Positions 1 through 9,071 are shown, counted from the first letter of the stretch. The stretch is 25,419 nt of DNA from CAYSUS01 sp964434165 (GCA_964434165.1 CAYSUS010000101.1:1-25419); one strand, 5' to 3'. Numbers and translations: made by a program. The notes: generated by a model from the sequence alone, not told the origin.

Positions 1-1
1 C

Positions 2-562
2 GTGATCTTCGTCGCCGAGGTGGCCAGCACCTTCAACGAACAGCTGCTCAGCGACTACCTCGCGCGCCACGCCGGCGACGACCGCCACCGGGCGTACTTC
101 ATCAACCGGCAGATCGACGCCGTCCGCGCCACGATCGTGCGCCAGACCATGTTCGCCGAGTTCGAGAAGATCACGCACGCCACGGCCGAGTCGGGCGAGC
201 CGCTCACCCTCGACCGCTTCCGCGAGATCTACCATCAGCTCCTGGTGGACTACTTCGGCCCCGACTTCGTCCTCGACGAGCAGCTCGACCTGGAGTGCCT
301 CCGCATCCCGCACTTCTACCGGGCGTTCTACGTGTACAAGTACGCCACCGGCATGTCGGCGGCCATCGCTCTGGCGCGGCGGGTCAGCCAGGGCGGCGAA
401 CAGGAACTCAAGGACTACCTGGCCTTCCTCTCGGCCGGGTGCTCCAAGGACCCGCTCGACCTGTTGCGCGACGCGGGCGTGGACATGGAGAAGCCCGAGC
501 CCGTGGAGACCGCGCTGGCGCAGTTCGAGCAACTGGTCGCCGAGCTCGACGCGCTGATCTGA
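2..562 (+). CDS. pepF: Oligoendopeptidase F, C-terminal part (cut by window start)
   Basis: This is the last 186 residues of an M3-family zinc metallopeptidase, a cytoplasmic enzyme that cuts short peptides. The frame is open at the left edge, so the GTG at base 2 is an internal codon and not the start. The fragment opens with EVASTFNEQLLSDYL, the segment that follows the HExxH zinc site in PepF proteins. It continues with RQTMFAEFEKITH, the FYRAFYVYKYATG helix and the closing segment CSKDPLDLLRDAGVDMEKPEPVE, split here only by its typical Pro/Glu turns. All of these are characteristic of PepF C-termini. The HExxH motif itself lies outside the window. The gene converges on cysI across a 553-bp gap. 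Confidence 0.88.
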   Translation: MIFVAEVASTFNEQLLSDYLARHAGDDRHRAYFINRQIDAVRATIVRQTMFAEFEKITHATAESGEPLTLDRFREIYHQLLVDYFGPDFVLDEQLDLECLRIPHFYRAFYVYKYATGMSAAIALARRVSQGGEQELKDYLAFLSAGCSKDPLDLLRDAGVDMEKPEPVETALAQFEQLVAELDALI

Positions 563-700
563 CGCGCCGCCCCCTTGCCGGCATCTCGGGCGCGGCCCAG
601 GCCCCCGGGAAGAGCGCGCAGAATCCGCCGCATCGTCGGCCCGCCCGCCCGGCCGGAAGTCCTGGTGCGTTCACTATTGACGGCGCAGGGCGCGGCGATC

Positions 701-773
701 CCGGTCTTGGGCCGGGAAGGAGGAGAGCCGGGGCGCCGACCCGGAGAAACCCACATTCGCTGCCCAAGACCGG
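701..773. repeat. 12-bp perfect inverted repeat, 49-nt spacer
   Basis: CCGGTCTTGGGC at 701-712 is the exact reverse complement of GCCCAAGACCGG at 762-773. The 49 bases between them are purine-rich and contain a further short GC stem. As RNA this would form a long hairpin with a structured loop. It lies 139 bp after the pepF stop and 343 bp past the cysI stop. It has no T-tract, so it is not a standard terminator. It could be a small structured RNA, a transcript-end structure, or a decayed element; I do not recognise it. Confidence 0.45.
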
Positions 774-992
774 CGCCATGCACGCCGTCCCCCGAAACCC
801 CGATGAGAACCTTCTGTCGGCAGAAGAACGCGCGGTCACTTCGTGGTGCGCGCGAGTCTGCTCCGGAGAGGGCGATGCTCTTGATGGAGAGCGGGTTCCG
901 GGGGGCCGGTTGGCCTTGAGAGCCCCTCGTGCGATCCCGTTGGGCGGCCCGTCGGCTCGTTGCATCGTCAGGCGCACCTTACCGAGTAGCAC

Positions 993-1093
993 GACCGCAC
1001 CCCTGCCGGCCTGGTCCGGAAGGCGAATCAGTCTGGGGGGCCGACCGGCTGGTTTCCCAACCTGCTTCAGCCGGCAGACAAGCTGGCGGGGGG
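993..1093 (-). repeat. Dispersed ~100-bp repeat, copy 1 (near cysI 3' end)
   Basis: This aligns with 17286-17385 over about 100 bp with a single one-base gap. The identical core is GAATCAGTCTGGGGGGCC (1025-1042 here, 17317-17334 in the other copy). The 5' part forms a hairpin, CCTGCCGG...CCGGAAGG. The matching arms of copy 2 differ in sequence but still pair, which suggests selection on structure. The copy begins about 20 bp beyond the cysI stop, in the same orientation relative to cysI as copy 2 is to the GH26 gene. It looks like a REP- or MITE-like intergenic element. No transposase is nearby. Confidence 0.7.
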
Positions 1094-1115
1094 CGATTGG
1101 CATCCGAGGCCGGGA

Positions 1116-2852
1116 TCACGCCTCGGCAGACGCGTCCTTCTGGCTGAAGCTCGACAGGGCCTCGGCGCCGACCCGGTGGCAGAAGTCGCCCAACGTCTCG
1201 CCGTTCTCGCGGTGCTGCTTGAAGCACGCCAGCACGGGCACGAGCGTGGGGACGATCTCGTCCAGGGGGACGATCGGCCGGTAGATGTAGCCCAGCCGGT
1301 CGCCGACCACGCGCCCGCCGAGATAGACCGTGTACTTGTCCCTGGTCTTGCCCACCAGGCCCACGTCGGCGTTGTAGGGCCGGGCGCAGCCGTTGGGGCA
1401 GCCGGTCATGCGGACCGTGAACCGCTCGCCGGCCAGGCCCAATCGGTCTAGCTCCTCGTCGAGCCGGTCCATCAGCCCCGGCAGCACGCGCTCGCTCTCG
1501 GTCACGGCCAAGGGGCACGTCGGCAGGGCCACGCAGGCCATCGACCACCGCCGCGCCAGCGAGATCTCCTCGGAGAGCTTGATCCCGTGACGCCTGAGGA
1601 TCTCCTCCAGCGCCGAGCGGTCCCCCGGCGCAACGTCGCTGAACAGCAGGCTCTGGTGCGGCGTCAAGTGAACGCCGGGCCGGAGCTTCTCGCAGACCTC
1701 GCGCAGGGCCGACTTGAGCGTGAAGCCCTCGCGGTCCAGCACGCGCCCGTTCTCCACGTTCAGCCCGTAGAACCACCGGCCGTCGCCCTGCTCGTGCCAG
1801 CCGATGTGGTCGTCGAAGTCGCGGGCCTCCACGGGCTTCGGATCGGTGAGCGGGCGTCCGTGGTACTCCTCGACCTTGGCGCGGAACCGCCCCATGCCCC
1901 AGTCGGCGATCAGGTACTTCATCCTCGCCCGCTTGCGGTCCTCGCGGTTGCCAAAGTCACGCTGCACCTTGACCACGGCCACGGCCACGTCGATCAACTC
2001 GTCGGGCGTCGCGTAGGCCAACGGCTGCGCCAGGGCCGGGAAGGTGTTCTCGTTGCTCGGCGTGACGCCCAATCCACCCCCGACCAGCACGTTGTAGCCG
2101 ACGACTCCGCCCCCTGCGACGTCGGCCAGCAGGCCCAGGTCGTTGGTGTACACGTCGGTGCAGTTGTCCTCGGGCAGGGCAAAGGCCGTCTTGAACTTGC
2201 GGGGGAGGTAGTTCGCCCCGTAGATTGGCTCGATCTCGCGCCCTTCCGGTCCGCCGCCGGCGAGGTGCTTCTCGCCCGACTCCGGGTCGGTCAGCCAGAT
2301 CTCGTGGTACGCCCGGGTCTGCGGGAGCAGATGGTCGGACAGTCGCCGCGCGTGGTCCTGCATCTCCTGCCGGACGCGGTCGTGATGCAGCGGCGCGGGG
2401 CAGCACATGACGTTGCGCTCCACGTCGCCGCAGGCGCCGAGCGTGGTGAGCTGCACGCGGTCGATGCGCCGGATGGCCTCGCGCACGTTGCCCTTGAGGA
2501 CCCCGTGGAACTGGATGTCCTGGCGGTTGGTGATTCGCAAGGTCGTGTCGCCCAGCGCGTCGCACAGGTCGAGCTGCGCCAGGAACTGGTCGCAGGTGAG
2601 GCGCCCGCCCGGAATCTTCACGCGGATCATCAGCGACCACGCCTTGCCCAGCCGCTGGCCGTCCGGGCCCTTGCGCCCGCGCAGGTCGCGGTCGTCCTGC
2701 TGGTACATGCCGTGGTGCTTGAGGACCTGCGTGGCGGGTCCCTCAAAGGCATCGGCGTCGTTGGCCAGTTCCTCGGCGAGGGTGCCGCGGAGGTAGTCGC
2801 TTTCCTGCTTGATCTTCTCGATCTTGCTCCACTTCGACGGATCGCTGCTCAT
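1116..2852 (-). CDS. cysI: Assimilatory sulfite reductase, siroheme/4Fe-4S (hemoprotein) subunit
   Basis: This enzyme reduces sulfite to sulfide with six electrons in cysteine biosynthesis, in the cytoplasm. The 578 residues match the usual CysI length (about 570). The N-terminal segment IKQESDYLRGTLAEEL and the stretch LKHHGMYQQDDRDLR are very like Bacillus CysI. The 4Fe-4S/siroheme cysteines are present as C440-x5-C446 (ACVALPTCPLA) and C485-x3-C489 (TGCPNGCARPY). Anion-binding basic residues are also visible (LRITNRQ near 105-111, R146 in ERNVMC, K219 and K221 in PRKFKTAF). ATG at 2850-2852 has GGGAAG about 7 nt upstream. No flavoprotein subunit (CysJ) is adjacent, and the GCARPY form also occurs in ferredoxin-dependent enzymes, so the electron donor is uncertain. 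Confidence 0.93.
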   Translation of the reverse strand: MSSDPSKWSKIEKIKQESDYLRGTLAEELANDADAFEGPATQVLKHHGMYQQDDRDLRGRKGPDGQRLGKAWSLMIRVKIPGGRLTCDQFLAQLDLCDALGDTTLRITNRQDIQFHGVLKGNVREAIRRIDRVQLTTLGACGDVERNVMCCPAPLHHDRVRQEMQDHARRLSDHLLPQTRAYHEIWLTDPESGEKHLAGGGPEGREIEPIYGANYLPRKFKTAFALPEDNCTDVYTNDLGLLADVAGGGVVGYNVLVGGGLGVTPSNENTFPALAQPLAYATPDELIDVAVAVVKVQRDFGNREDRKRARMKYLIADWGMGRFRAKVEEYHGRPLTDPKPVEARDFDDHIGWHEQGDGRWFYGLNVENGRVLDREGFTLKSALREVCEKLRPGVHLTPHQSLLFSDVAPGDRSALEEILRRHGIKLSEEISLARRWSMACVALPTCPLAVTESERVLPGLMDRLDEELDRLGLAGERFTVRMTGCPNGCARPYNADVGLVGKTRDKYTVYLGGRVVGDRLGYIYRPIVPLDEIVPTLVPVLACFKQHRENGETLGDFCHRVGAEALSSFSQKDASAEA

Positions 2853-2909
2853 AGTCTTCCCGGCCGCTTGAGACGAAAAACTACTTCGTTGACAAAGATT
2901 ATCCTGATT

Positions 2910-2938
2910 ATTCTACGGGCTCGATTTATGTCAGTCCA
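2910..2938 (-). promoter_or_regulatory. Candidate promoter for cysI
   Basis: On the minus strand, TGGACT (2933-2938, 4 of 6 matches to the -35 consensus) and TAGAAT (2910-2915, 5 of 6 to the -10 consensus) are separated by exactly 17 bp. This would start transcription about 50 nt before the cysI ATG. The stretch is AT-richer than its surroundings. Assignment is by consensus only. Confidence 0.35.
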
Positions 2939-3100
2939 GGTTGTAACGATAGAACGCCGCGCCCGCCCGTGCAACGGCAGCCCGCCTGGCCACGACTGAA
3001 GCAATGCCTGGGGAGGATCGCACAGGAAGCGTTACCGGAATGGCGACGTTTCCAAGCGGTGAGCGTGCAATCTACATCCAGTACCACTTAGGGCGGGGCC

Positions 3101-3135
3101 ATGACCGTGGGGGGCGATCTGATAAAATGATCGCC
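3101..3135 (+). promoter_or_regulatory. Candidate folD promoter with operator-like inverted repeat
   Basis: GGCGATC (3113-3119) and GATCGCC (3129-3135) form a perfect 7-bp inverted repeat around TGATAAAAT. The central TAAAAT (3123-3128) can serve as a -10 element, with ATGACC (3101-3106) as a weak -35 at 16 bp. A repressor bound to the palindrome would cover the -10. The predicted transcript start lies about 50 nt before the folD GTG. The palindrome is directly visible; the regulatory reading is inference. Confidence 0.4.
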
Positions 3136-3184
3136 TTTCGCCGGCCGCGCGCCTGCCAGTCCCCGTGCCTTCGGAGTCCCCGCC

Positions 3185-4051
<867 letters not shown>

Positions 4052-4068
4052 CTTTTCCGGCCCCGCGG

Positions 4069-6225
4069 CTACGCGTCCTTGCGAAGCATCACCCGGCTGT
4101 CGGCCACGGAACAGCCCTCGCCCTCGGGATGGACGATCAGCGGGTTGATGTCCAGCTCCGAGACCTCAGGGTGATTGCACACCAGGGCCGAGAGCCGCAG
4201 CAGCGTGTCGACGATGGACTTCAGGTCGGCCGGCGGGTTGCCGCGGAAGCCGTCGAGCACCTTGAACGAGCGGATCTGGCGGACCATGCGCTCGGCCGAG
4301 ATGTGCCACATGGGGGCCAGCCGGAAGGACACGTCCTTGAGCACCTCGACCAGGGTGCCGCCCAGGCCGAACATCATCAGCGGCCCGAACCGCGGGTCGC
4401 GGCTGGCGCCCAGGATCACTTCCACCCCCTTGGGCGCCATCTGCTCGACGAGGATGCCGTCGATCCTCGCCCCGGGGACGGCCTTCTGCACGTTGTCGTG
4501 AATTCGCTGAAAGGCCTGCCGGGCTTCGTCGCCGCCGTGGACGTCGAGGATCACCCCGCCCGCGTCGTACTTGTGCACTACGTCGCCGGACATGACCTTC
4601 ATCACTACGGCGCCGCCGATGGAGTCGGCGAGCGACGCGGCCTCGTCGGCCGTGGTCGCCACCCCGCTCTTCAACAGCGGCAGGTTGTAGCACTCGAGGA
4701 TCGGCCGGCACTCGGCCTGCGTGAGATACCGCTCCTGGCGTCCGTCCAGCATCTCGCGGATCAGCTTGCCGGCCTTGTCCACGGCCAGATCGTCGAACAC
4801 GGCCATCTCGCGGCGCGGGATCTCGTGAAGCTCGACCAGGCGCGCGGCCGCAGCCAGGCTCCGCACCGCGTCCTCGGGGAACGGGTAGTTGGGGATGCGG
4901 GCCTTGCGCAGCACCTCCACGCCGGGGGCGACGTCCTTGGCCCCCATGAACGCGCAGACGACGGGCTTGTTGACCCCCTCGACGGCCTCGGGCACCACGG
5001 CGGCCGTCTCCTCGATCTCGGTCATCGACTGCGGGGTGAGGATCACCACGCCCATGTCCACGTTGGGGTCTTCCAGCACGGTGTGCACGGCGGCCTTGTA
5101 GCGGTCGCTGCGCGCGTCGCCGATCACGTCGATCGGGTTGCGGAGCGAGGCCGTGGCGGGGAGCGACCCGGCCAGCTTGCCCCGGGTCTCCTCACTCAGC
5201 TCGGCCAGCTTCAGGCCGTGCCGCACCGCCGCGTCGGTGGCCATGATGCCAGGGCCGCCGGCATTGGTGATGATCGCCACGCGATCGCCGCGCGGAAGCG
5301 GCTGCGTGGTGTAGAGCAATGCGTAGTCGAACAGATCGGCGATCGTATCGACGCGCTGCACGCCGCTCTGCGTCATCAGGGCGTCGTACACCGAGTCGCT
5401 GCCGGCCAGCGAGCCGGTGTGGCTGCTGACGGCCTTGGCCCCCTCGGGCGAGCGCCCGCTCTTCAGGCACAGCATGGGCTTGCCCGTCGTCCAGAAGATC
5501 TTGTGCACCGTCTCGATGAACTGCCGGCCGTAGCTGACGTCCTCCAGGTACATGGCGATGACCGAGGTCTTGTCATCCCGAGCGAGATAGTCCAGCAGGT
5601 CGATCTCGTTCACGTCGGCCTTGTTGCCGAAGCTGACGAACTTGCTGAAGCCCATGTGCCGCTCCTCGGCGTAGTCGAGCACCGAGGTGCACAGGGCCCC
5701 GCTCTGGGAGATGAAGGCCAGGTTGCCGGCCGAGGGCATCTTGCGCCCGAACGCGGCGTTCATCCGCACCTCGGGATCGGTGTTGATCACCCCAAGACAG
5801 TTGGGGCCGATCAGGGGCACGCCTGCGGCCCGAACCTTCTCGCGAAGCCGGTCCTCCAGCTCCGCGCCCTCGTGGCCGATCTCCTTGAACCCGGCCGAGA
5901 TCACGACAAGGGCTTTCACCCCCTTCGCGATCGCCTGATCGGTCACGCCCAGCACGGCCTTGGCCGGGACGATCACCACGGCCATATCGACTTCGCCCGG
6001 GATCTCCTCCAGCGAGCCGTAGCAATGCACACCCAGCACGTGCGACGCCTTGGGGTTGACCGGGTACACCGACCCGTTCAGCTCGTTCAGAAGGAGGTTG
6101 CGGAAGATGTCGTTGCCCACCGTGCCGCGGCGGGTGGAAGCCCCCACCACGGCCACGGACCGGGGTTGGAACACGGCGTCGAGCTTCGAGCCGACAGCGG
6201 ATGCGGAGGAGACGGCAGTGGCCAC
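4069..6225 (-). CDS. Acyl-CoA synthetase, ADP (NDP)-forming, fused alpha/beta subunits
   Basis: This family makes or cleaves acyl-CoA such as acetyl-CoA with ATP/ADP and phosphate, through a phosphohistidine. The protein has 718 residues in the order CoA-binding Rossmann domain (about 15-145, AVVGASTRRGTVGNDIF), succinyl-CoA-ligase-like domains (about 150-460, with the catalytic His in SSHTGSLAGSD), and a C-terminal ATP-grasp domain (about 490-715, with VVMKVMSGDVVHKYDAGGV and MFGLGGTLVEVLKDVSF). No GNAT domain is present, so it is not the lysine-acetyltransferase variant. The start is set at GTG 6225, because AAGGAG lies exactly 7 nt upstream and homology begins just after. The frame stays open another 88 codons upstream, but that extension is Arg/Pro-rich and unlike the family. 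The substrate (acetate or another acid) cannot be told. Confidence 0.9.
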   Translation of the reverse strand: MATAVSSASAVGSKLDAVFQPRSVAVVGASTRRGTVGNDIFRNLLLNELNGSVYPVNPKASHVLGVHCYGSLEEIPGEVDMAVVIVPAKAVLGVTDQAIAKGVKALVVISAGFKEIGHEGAELEDRLREKVRAAGVPLIGPNCLGVINTDPEVRMNAAFGRKMPSAGNLAFISQSGALCTSVLDYAEERHMGFSKFVSFGNKADVNEIDLLDYLARDDKTSVIAMYLEDVSYGRQFIETVHKIFWTTGKPMLCLKSGRSPEGAKAVSSHTGSLAGSDSVYDALMTQSGVQRVDTIADLFDYALLYTTQPLPRGDRVAIITNAGGPGIMATDAAVRHGLKLAELSEETRGKLAGSLPATASLRNPIDVIGDARSDRYKAAVHTVLEDPNVDMGVVILTPQSMTEIEETAAVVPEAVEGVNKPVVCAFMGAKDVAPGVEVLRKARIPNYPFPEDAVRSLAAAARLVELHEIPRREMAVFDDLAVDKAGKLIREMLDGRQERYLTQAECRPILECYNLPLLKSGVATTADEAASLADSIGGAVVMKVMSGDVVHKYDAGGVILDVHGGDEARQAFQRIHDNVQKAVPGARIDGILVEQMAPKGVEVILGASRDPRFGPLMMFGLGGTLVEVLKDVSFRLAPMWHISAERMVRQIRSFKVLDGFRGNPPADLKSIVDTLLRLSALVCNHPEVSELDINPLIVHPEGEGCSVADSRVMLRKDA

Positions 6226-6698
6226 GCAGGGGCTCCTTGTTGTCTTGTTGCTCGGCGGCGCCGCGTTCTTGCGGGCAGGACTCCCCCGCATTCGGAGAAC
6301 GCTGCGCGGCCTCACGCCCACCTGGCGAGCCCCGCGCCGTACGCACGCCGCACACGCGCCGGGCATCGCGAGAGGATGAAACAGGCAAGTATAGCCCTTG
6401 CGCGCAGCCTGCATAAGGGCGGCGCCCCCATCCCGCGCGACCCTCCCGCCGACCGCGGTCCCAGCCCCGCATCGGCGATCCGGGCTCACCGATTGCTAAC
6501 AGTCCCGCGCGTGGGAAGCGCGCCGGGTTATCCGGACGCCGGCGCCCGTCCCCCGGACATCGCGAACATGCTTCAAACGCGTCGCAGGAACATGCGGATG
6601 CCGCGGACGTCTTTGGGCGGCCCCCCGACATGACCGCGTGGAACCGGTGGCCGAGCTTCCCGGCGGCAGGCAAGGCGGGCTTGTTGGCATCGTCCCTG
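6226..6698. other. 473-bp non-coding region between two minus-strand genes
   Basis: This region contains the ribosome-binding site of the acyl-CoA synthetase gene (reverse complement of 6233-6238) and a possible promoter. For the promoter, TATACT reads on the minus strand at 6388-6393, inside a 5-bp inverted repeat (GCAAG 6385-6389, CTTGC 6397-6401), but with no convincing -35. It also holds a GC-rich hairpin at 6504-6527. Open frames crossing it look non-coding. The region separates the metabolic genes from the exported-enzyme block. Confidence 0.5.
6504..6527 (-). terminator. GC-rich hairpin, possible transcript end of the exported-enzyme block
   Basis: CCCGCGCG (6504-6511) pairs with CGCGC plus GGG (6519-6527), with one bulged C and a 7-nt loop. 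It lies about 170 nt past the last minus-strand gene of the block. There is no U-tract on either strand, so intrinsic termination is doubtful; it may simply stabilise a 3' end. Confidence 0.25.
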
Positions 6699-6947
6699 CT
6701 ACCGAAGGCAAAAAATGCTTCCGTCGAGACAGGTGAGGAAGACCGTTCCGCCGGCCACGGCGATGCCGGCCTGGGCGACCGGGGCGGGCAGCTCGACCTG
6801 CTGCAGGACCTTGCCGTCGGCCAGATCGTAAACGGTCAGCGTTGCCCGTTCGATGATTCGATCGACGTTGTCCTCCTTGACGCGCTCGTCACGAGTCGTG
6901 GCGACCAGCGCGCGGTCGCCTGCCACGGCCAGCGATTGTTGCGTCAT
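6699..6947 (-). pseudogene. C-terminal fragment of a PQQ-type beta-propeller protein
   Basis: The 82 residues contain two blade-like strands groups, AVAGDRALVATTRD and GIAVAGGTVFLTCLDGSIFCL. The end resembles the last blades of planctomycete PQQ/BamB-like propellers, which normally exceed 400 residues. There is no signal peptide and too little for a full propeller. GGAGGA lies about 9 nt before the ATG, and the start is only 37 bp past the DUF5060 gene stop, so it may still be translated by read-through from upstream. I read it as the tail of a gene whose front was deleted; a genuine small protein is the alternative. Confidence 0.5.
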
Positions 6948-6984
6948 GCTCGGGCTTCCTCCAGAGGCAGCTTCACCGGGGTGC

Positions 6985-8721
6985 TTACGGGTGGCCCGGG
7001 AAGTTCCCCACGGCGACGGCCCAGTCCGACGCGTGAGGCGCCCGCCAGGTCGTCTTCTCGGTTCGCAGCTTCCCCAGATCGATCTCTCGGTACGGCCTGC
7101 GTGTATCGACGGCCACGGCTGCTTGAGGACCGTTCATCGCGGTAAGGTCCATGACGACCTCCGACGCGCTCTCGGCGTAGAAGACGAGATGCCTGCCGTC
7201 GCGCGATTTCAGGCAGACGCGGATCGGCCCGCCGCTGGGGCTGGTGTCCCAGATCGGGACGCCCTCGTCCTTTTGCGTCAGATCGTTCGCCCGATCGTAG
7301 TCGCCGCGGAACCGCCGGCCGGCAATCCAGAAGCGGTTCCAGGTCTTGATTTGATCCTTGATGTCCACGCGGAAGTCGCGGACGTTCTGGATCGAGCCCC
7401 TGGCGCCGTTGTCGTAGGGCCGCGACCCGCCCTCGTCGGGATCGGGCAGGTATTGCCCCCAGATGTTGCCCACCCCGCCGGCCATCATCGAGTGCCACAG
7501 TCCGCGGCGCGTGAGGTCGGGTGTGTAGTCCTTGACGAACCAGCTTCGCGAGCGCCGGATGCGAAACCGGTCTTCCTGAAGCACCGGCTTGCCGAGGCGC
7601 CGGCTGAACCGGAGCGTCTCCACGTACCATCGGTACGGTACGCGGTAATCGTAGTGGCCGACGTAGTCGCCGCCGGTCCAGAAGACCTCGCGCGGCCCGG
7701 TGCGCATCTCGTTGCGGTAGACGACGCCGGGATGCCCGTCGCCGTCGGGATCCTCTTTGCGGTCCCACGTGTCTTTCTCGTCGGCGCGGCCGCCGACGGC
7801 GTGCTCCCATCCGCCCAGGTGGCCCTTGAGAAAATCGTACCAGGCCTGGAGTTCTTCAGCGTCGGCCCAGGCCTCCAGGTCGTACCCGTAGCCCATACTC
7901 CAGCCGGGAATGGGACCCAGGCGCGCGGCGATGTAGCGGTTGAGGCGCCGATCGGCCGGGCTCATGGGACCGCCGATCCCCGCGGGCCCGCCGCGCCCGC
8001 CCCAGCCCTTCTGGTAAGAATCGGCGCCCCACTGCCAGATGTGCGTCGAGGCACCTGCCCGGTAGGCCCGCACGAGGAACGCCTCGATCACCTCGAAGCT
8101 CCGCGGATCGGGATGGGCCTTGGGGCCGGCGCTTCGGGTATCCCGGGAATCCCTGGTGATATCGAACCAGGTCGCGGCCACGCCTGCCTTGTGGAAGCCC
8201 GTGAATCCGGTCTCGGCGATGAACTCGCGGATCTCTTCATCGATCTTCGCGGTATCCACGCCCCGGGCGGTCCAGTAGGCCGGGAAGTCCTTGCTCATCA
8301 CGAGCTGCGGGACATGCTCTTCCCCTGTGCCGAGCCAGACCCATCGGGTGCCTTCGGTCGTGAGGAAGCCCTGGCGCGCCGCGGGATTGGGCTTGACCGA
8401 GACCATCGCGGTCTGGCCGCCCAGCGAGCCCGGCCCCGACGTGACCAGCCGCCAGGTGCCCGTGCGCGTGCCCGTGAAGCGGAATCGCCAGGTGTCGCCC
8501 GATCCGGAGTAGAACATGAGCGACCGCTTCGTCTCGCCGCTTTCATGGGTGAACACGGCCCAGGCGACGACGTCGAACTTGTTGCCCGAAGCGTCGCGGT
8601 ACTTGATGTCCCACTCCAGGTAAGGCTCGTTGAGCTGTCCCTCCCGGTCGGGCAGGGCTGCCTGGGCCGGCGAAGCGAGCGGCGACAGGCAGAAGACGAG
8701 GAGTAGGCTCGTTCCGCGCAT
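6985..8721 (-). CDS. Exported DUF5060 / apiosidase-like glycoside hydrolase-like protein
   Basis: This is probably an extracytoplasmic enzyme or binding protein for plant-type glycans. After a signal peptide ending near ASPAQA (residue 21), residues 25-105 match the DUF5060 beta-sandwich (WRFRFTGTRTGTW). A TIM-barrel-like region follows at about 115-460 (ETGFTGFHKAGVAATWF, THIWQWGADSY, YVETLRFSRRLGKPVLQED). The last 90 residues form a beta-rich domain like the putative collagen-binding domain that ends DUF4038-type proteins. The Glu in KPVLQED is in a suitable place for a catalytic acid, but I cannot assign a substrate. The ATG at 8721 gives a clean signal peptide; ATG 8763 would add 14 Arg-rich residues. 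Neither has a strong ribosome site. Confidence 0.75.
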   Translation of the reverse strand: MRGTSLLLVFCLSPLASPAQAALPDREGQLNEPYLEWDIKYRDASGNKFDVVAWAVFTHESGETKRSLMFYSGSGDTWRFRFTGTRTGTWRLVTSGPGSLGGQTAMVSVKPNPAARQGFLTTEGTRWVWLGTGEEHVPQLVMSKDFPAYWTARGVDTAKIDEEIREFIAETGFTGFHKAGVAATWFDITRDSRDTRSAGPKAHPDPRSFEVIEAFLVRAYRAGASTHIWQWGADSYQKGWGGRGGPAGIGGPMSPADRRLNRYIAARLGPIPGWSMGYGYDLEAWADAEELQAWYDFLKGHLGGWEHAVGGRADEKDTWDRKEDPDGDGHPGVVYRNEMRTGPREVFWTGGDYVGHYDYRVPYRWYVETLRFSRRLGKPVLQEDRFRIRRSRSWFVKDYTPDLTRRGLWHSMMAGGVGNIWGQYLPDPDEGGSRPYDNGARGSIQNVRDFRVDIKDQIKTWNRFWIAGRRFRGDYDRANDLTQKDEGVPIWDTSPSGGPIRVCLKSRDGRHLVFYAESASEVVMDLTAMNGPQAAVAVDTRRPYREIDLGKLRTEKTTWRAPHASDWAVAVGNFPGHP

Positions 8722-8763
8722 CGACCGCCTATCGGCGGAGATCGCGGCGAAAGGTCTTCTCAT

Positions 8764-9071
8764 GGTGGGGGCACTCGGGGTGACAGGGCAATGGACGGTT
8801 TCTGCCGTGACGTGGCTTTCGCCCGCTTCAGGGCCCCAGCATAGTCTCCGCGGAGGAAGTCCCTCAAGTCCTGCTCCGCCTTCTCCCCCTCGCCCGCCTT
8901 CCGGAGCCGGAAGATCTCGCGCGGGACGCGGATGCCGAGACGGTCATCCTCGTGGATTCCGGCGGCCACGGTCCTGGCATGCGTGCGATGACCGCATCCC
9001 GGACGCCCTTCACGATGGCTGCGCGCCCCTTCACGACGTAACGGCGACGGCAGGAAGCCCGCGTCTTGGCA
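8764..9071. other. 308-bp gap with a short coding-like stretch
   Basis: On the minus strand one frame runs open from just after the hydratase stop to 8760. Its second half, from GTG 8969, reads GIRVPREIFRLRKAGEGEK then AEQDLRDFLRGDYAGALKR, a plausible helical protein composition. The overlapping frame (8864-9082) also looks partly protein-like. Neither matches a family I know. A decayed or frameshifted gene end is possible; otherwise the gap holds only the leader of the DUF5060 gene. No promoter stands out. Confidence 0.3.

Larger units (their letters stand above)
563..1115. other. 553-bp convergent intergenic region with an inverted repeat and a dispersed repeat
   Basis: This gap lies downstream of both pepF (+) and cysI (-), so promoters or riboswitches for flanking genes are not expected here. 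The long open frames that cross it in several phases are typical of high-GC non-coding DNA, and none resembles a known family. It holds a 12-bp perfect inverted repeat (701-712 and 762-773) and one copy of a roughly 100-bp dispersed repeat (993-1093); both are listed separately. I see no clear Rho-independent terminator for either gene. Confidence 0.6.

Noticed and set aside
2889..2917. TTGACA on the plus strand as a promoter
   Set aside because: The -35 match is perfect, but at 17 bp the -10 would be TCTACG, and no gene starts within 250 bp on that strand. The surrounding AAGATTATCCTGATTAT resembles repeats seen in other environmental genomes, but only one copy is here.
6226..6489. N-terminal extension of the acyl-CoA synthetase
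   Set aside because: The extension is Arg/Ala/Pro-rich without homology, while GTG 6225 has a perfect AAGGAG 7 nt upstream.
4129..6633. 834-codon open frame on the plus strand
   Set aside because: It is antisense to the acyl-CoA synthetase gene, rich in His, Gly, Asp and Val, and has no family features. It is a shadow caused by high GC.
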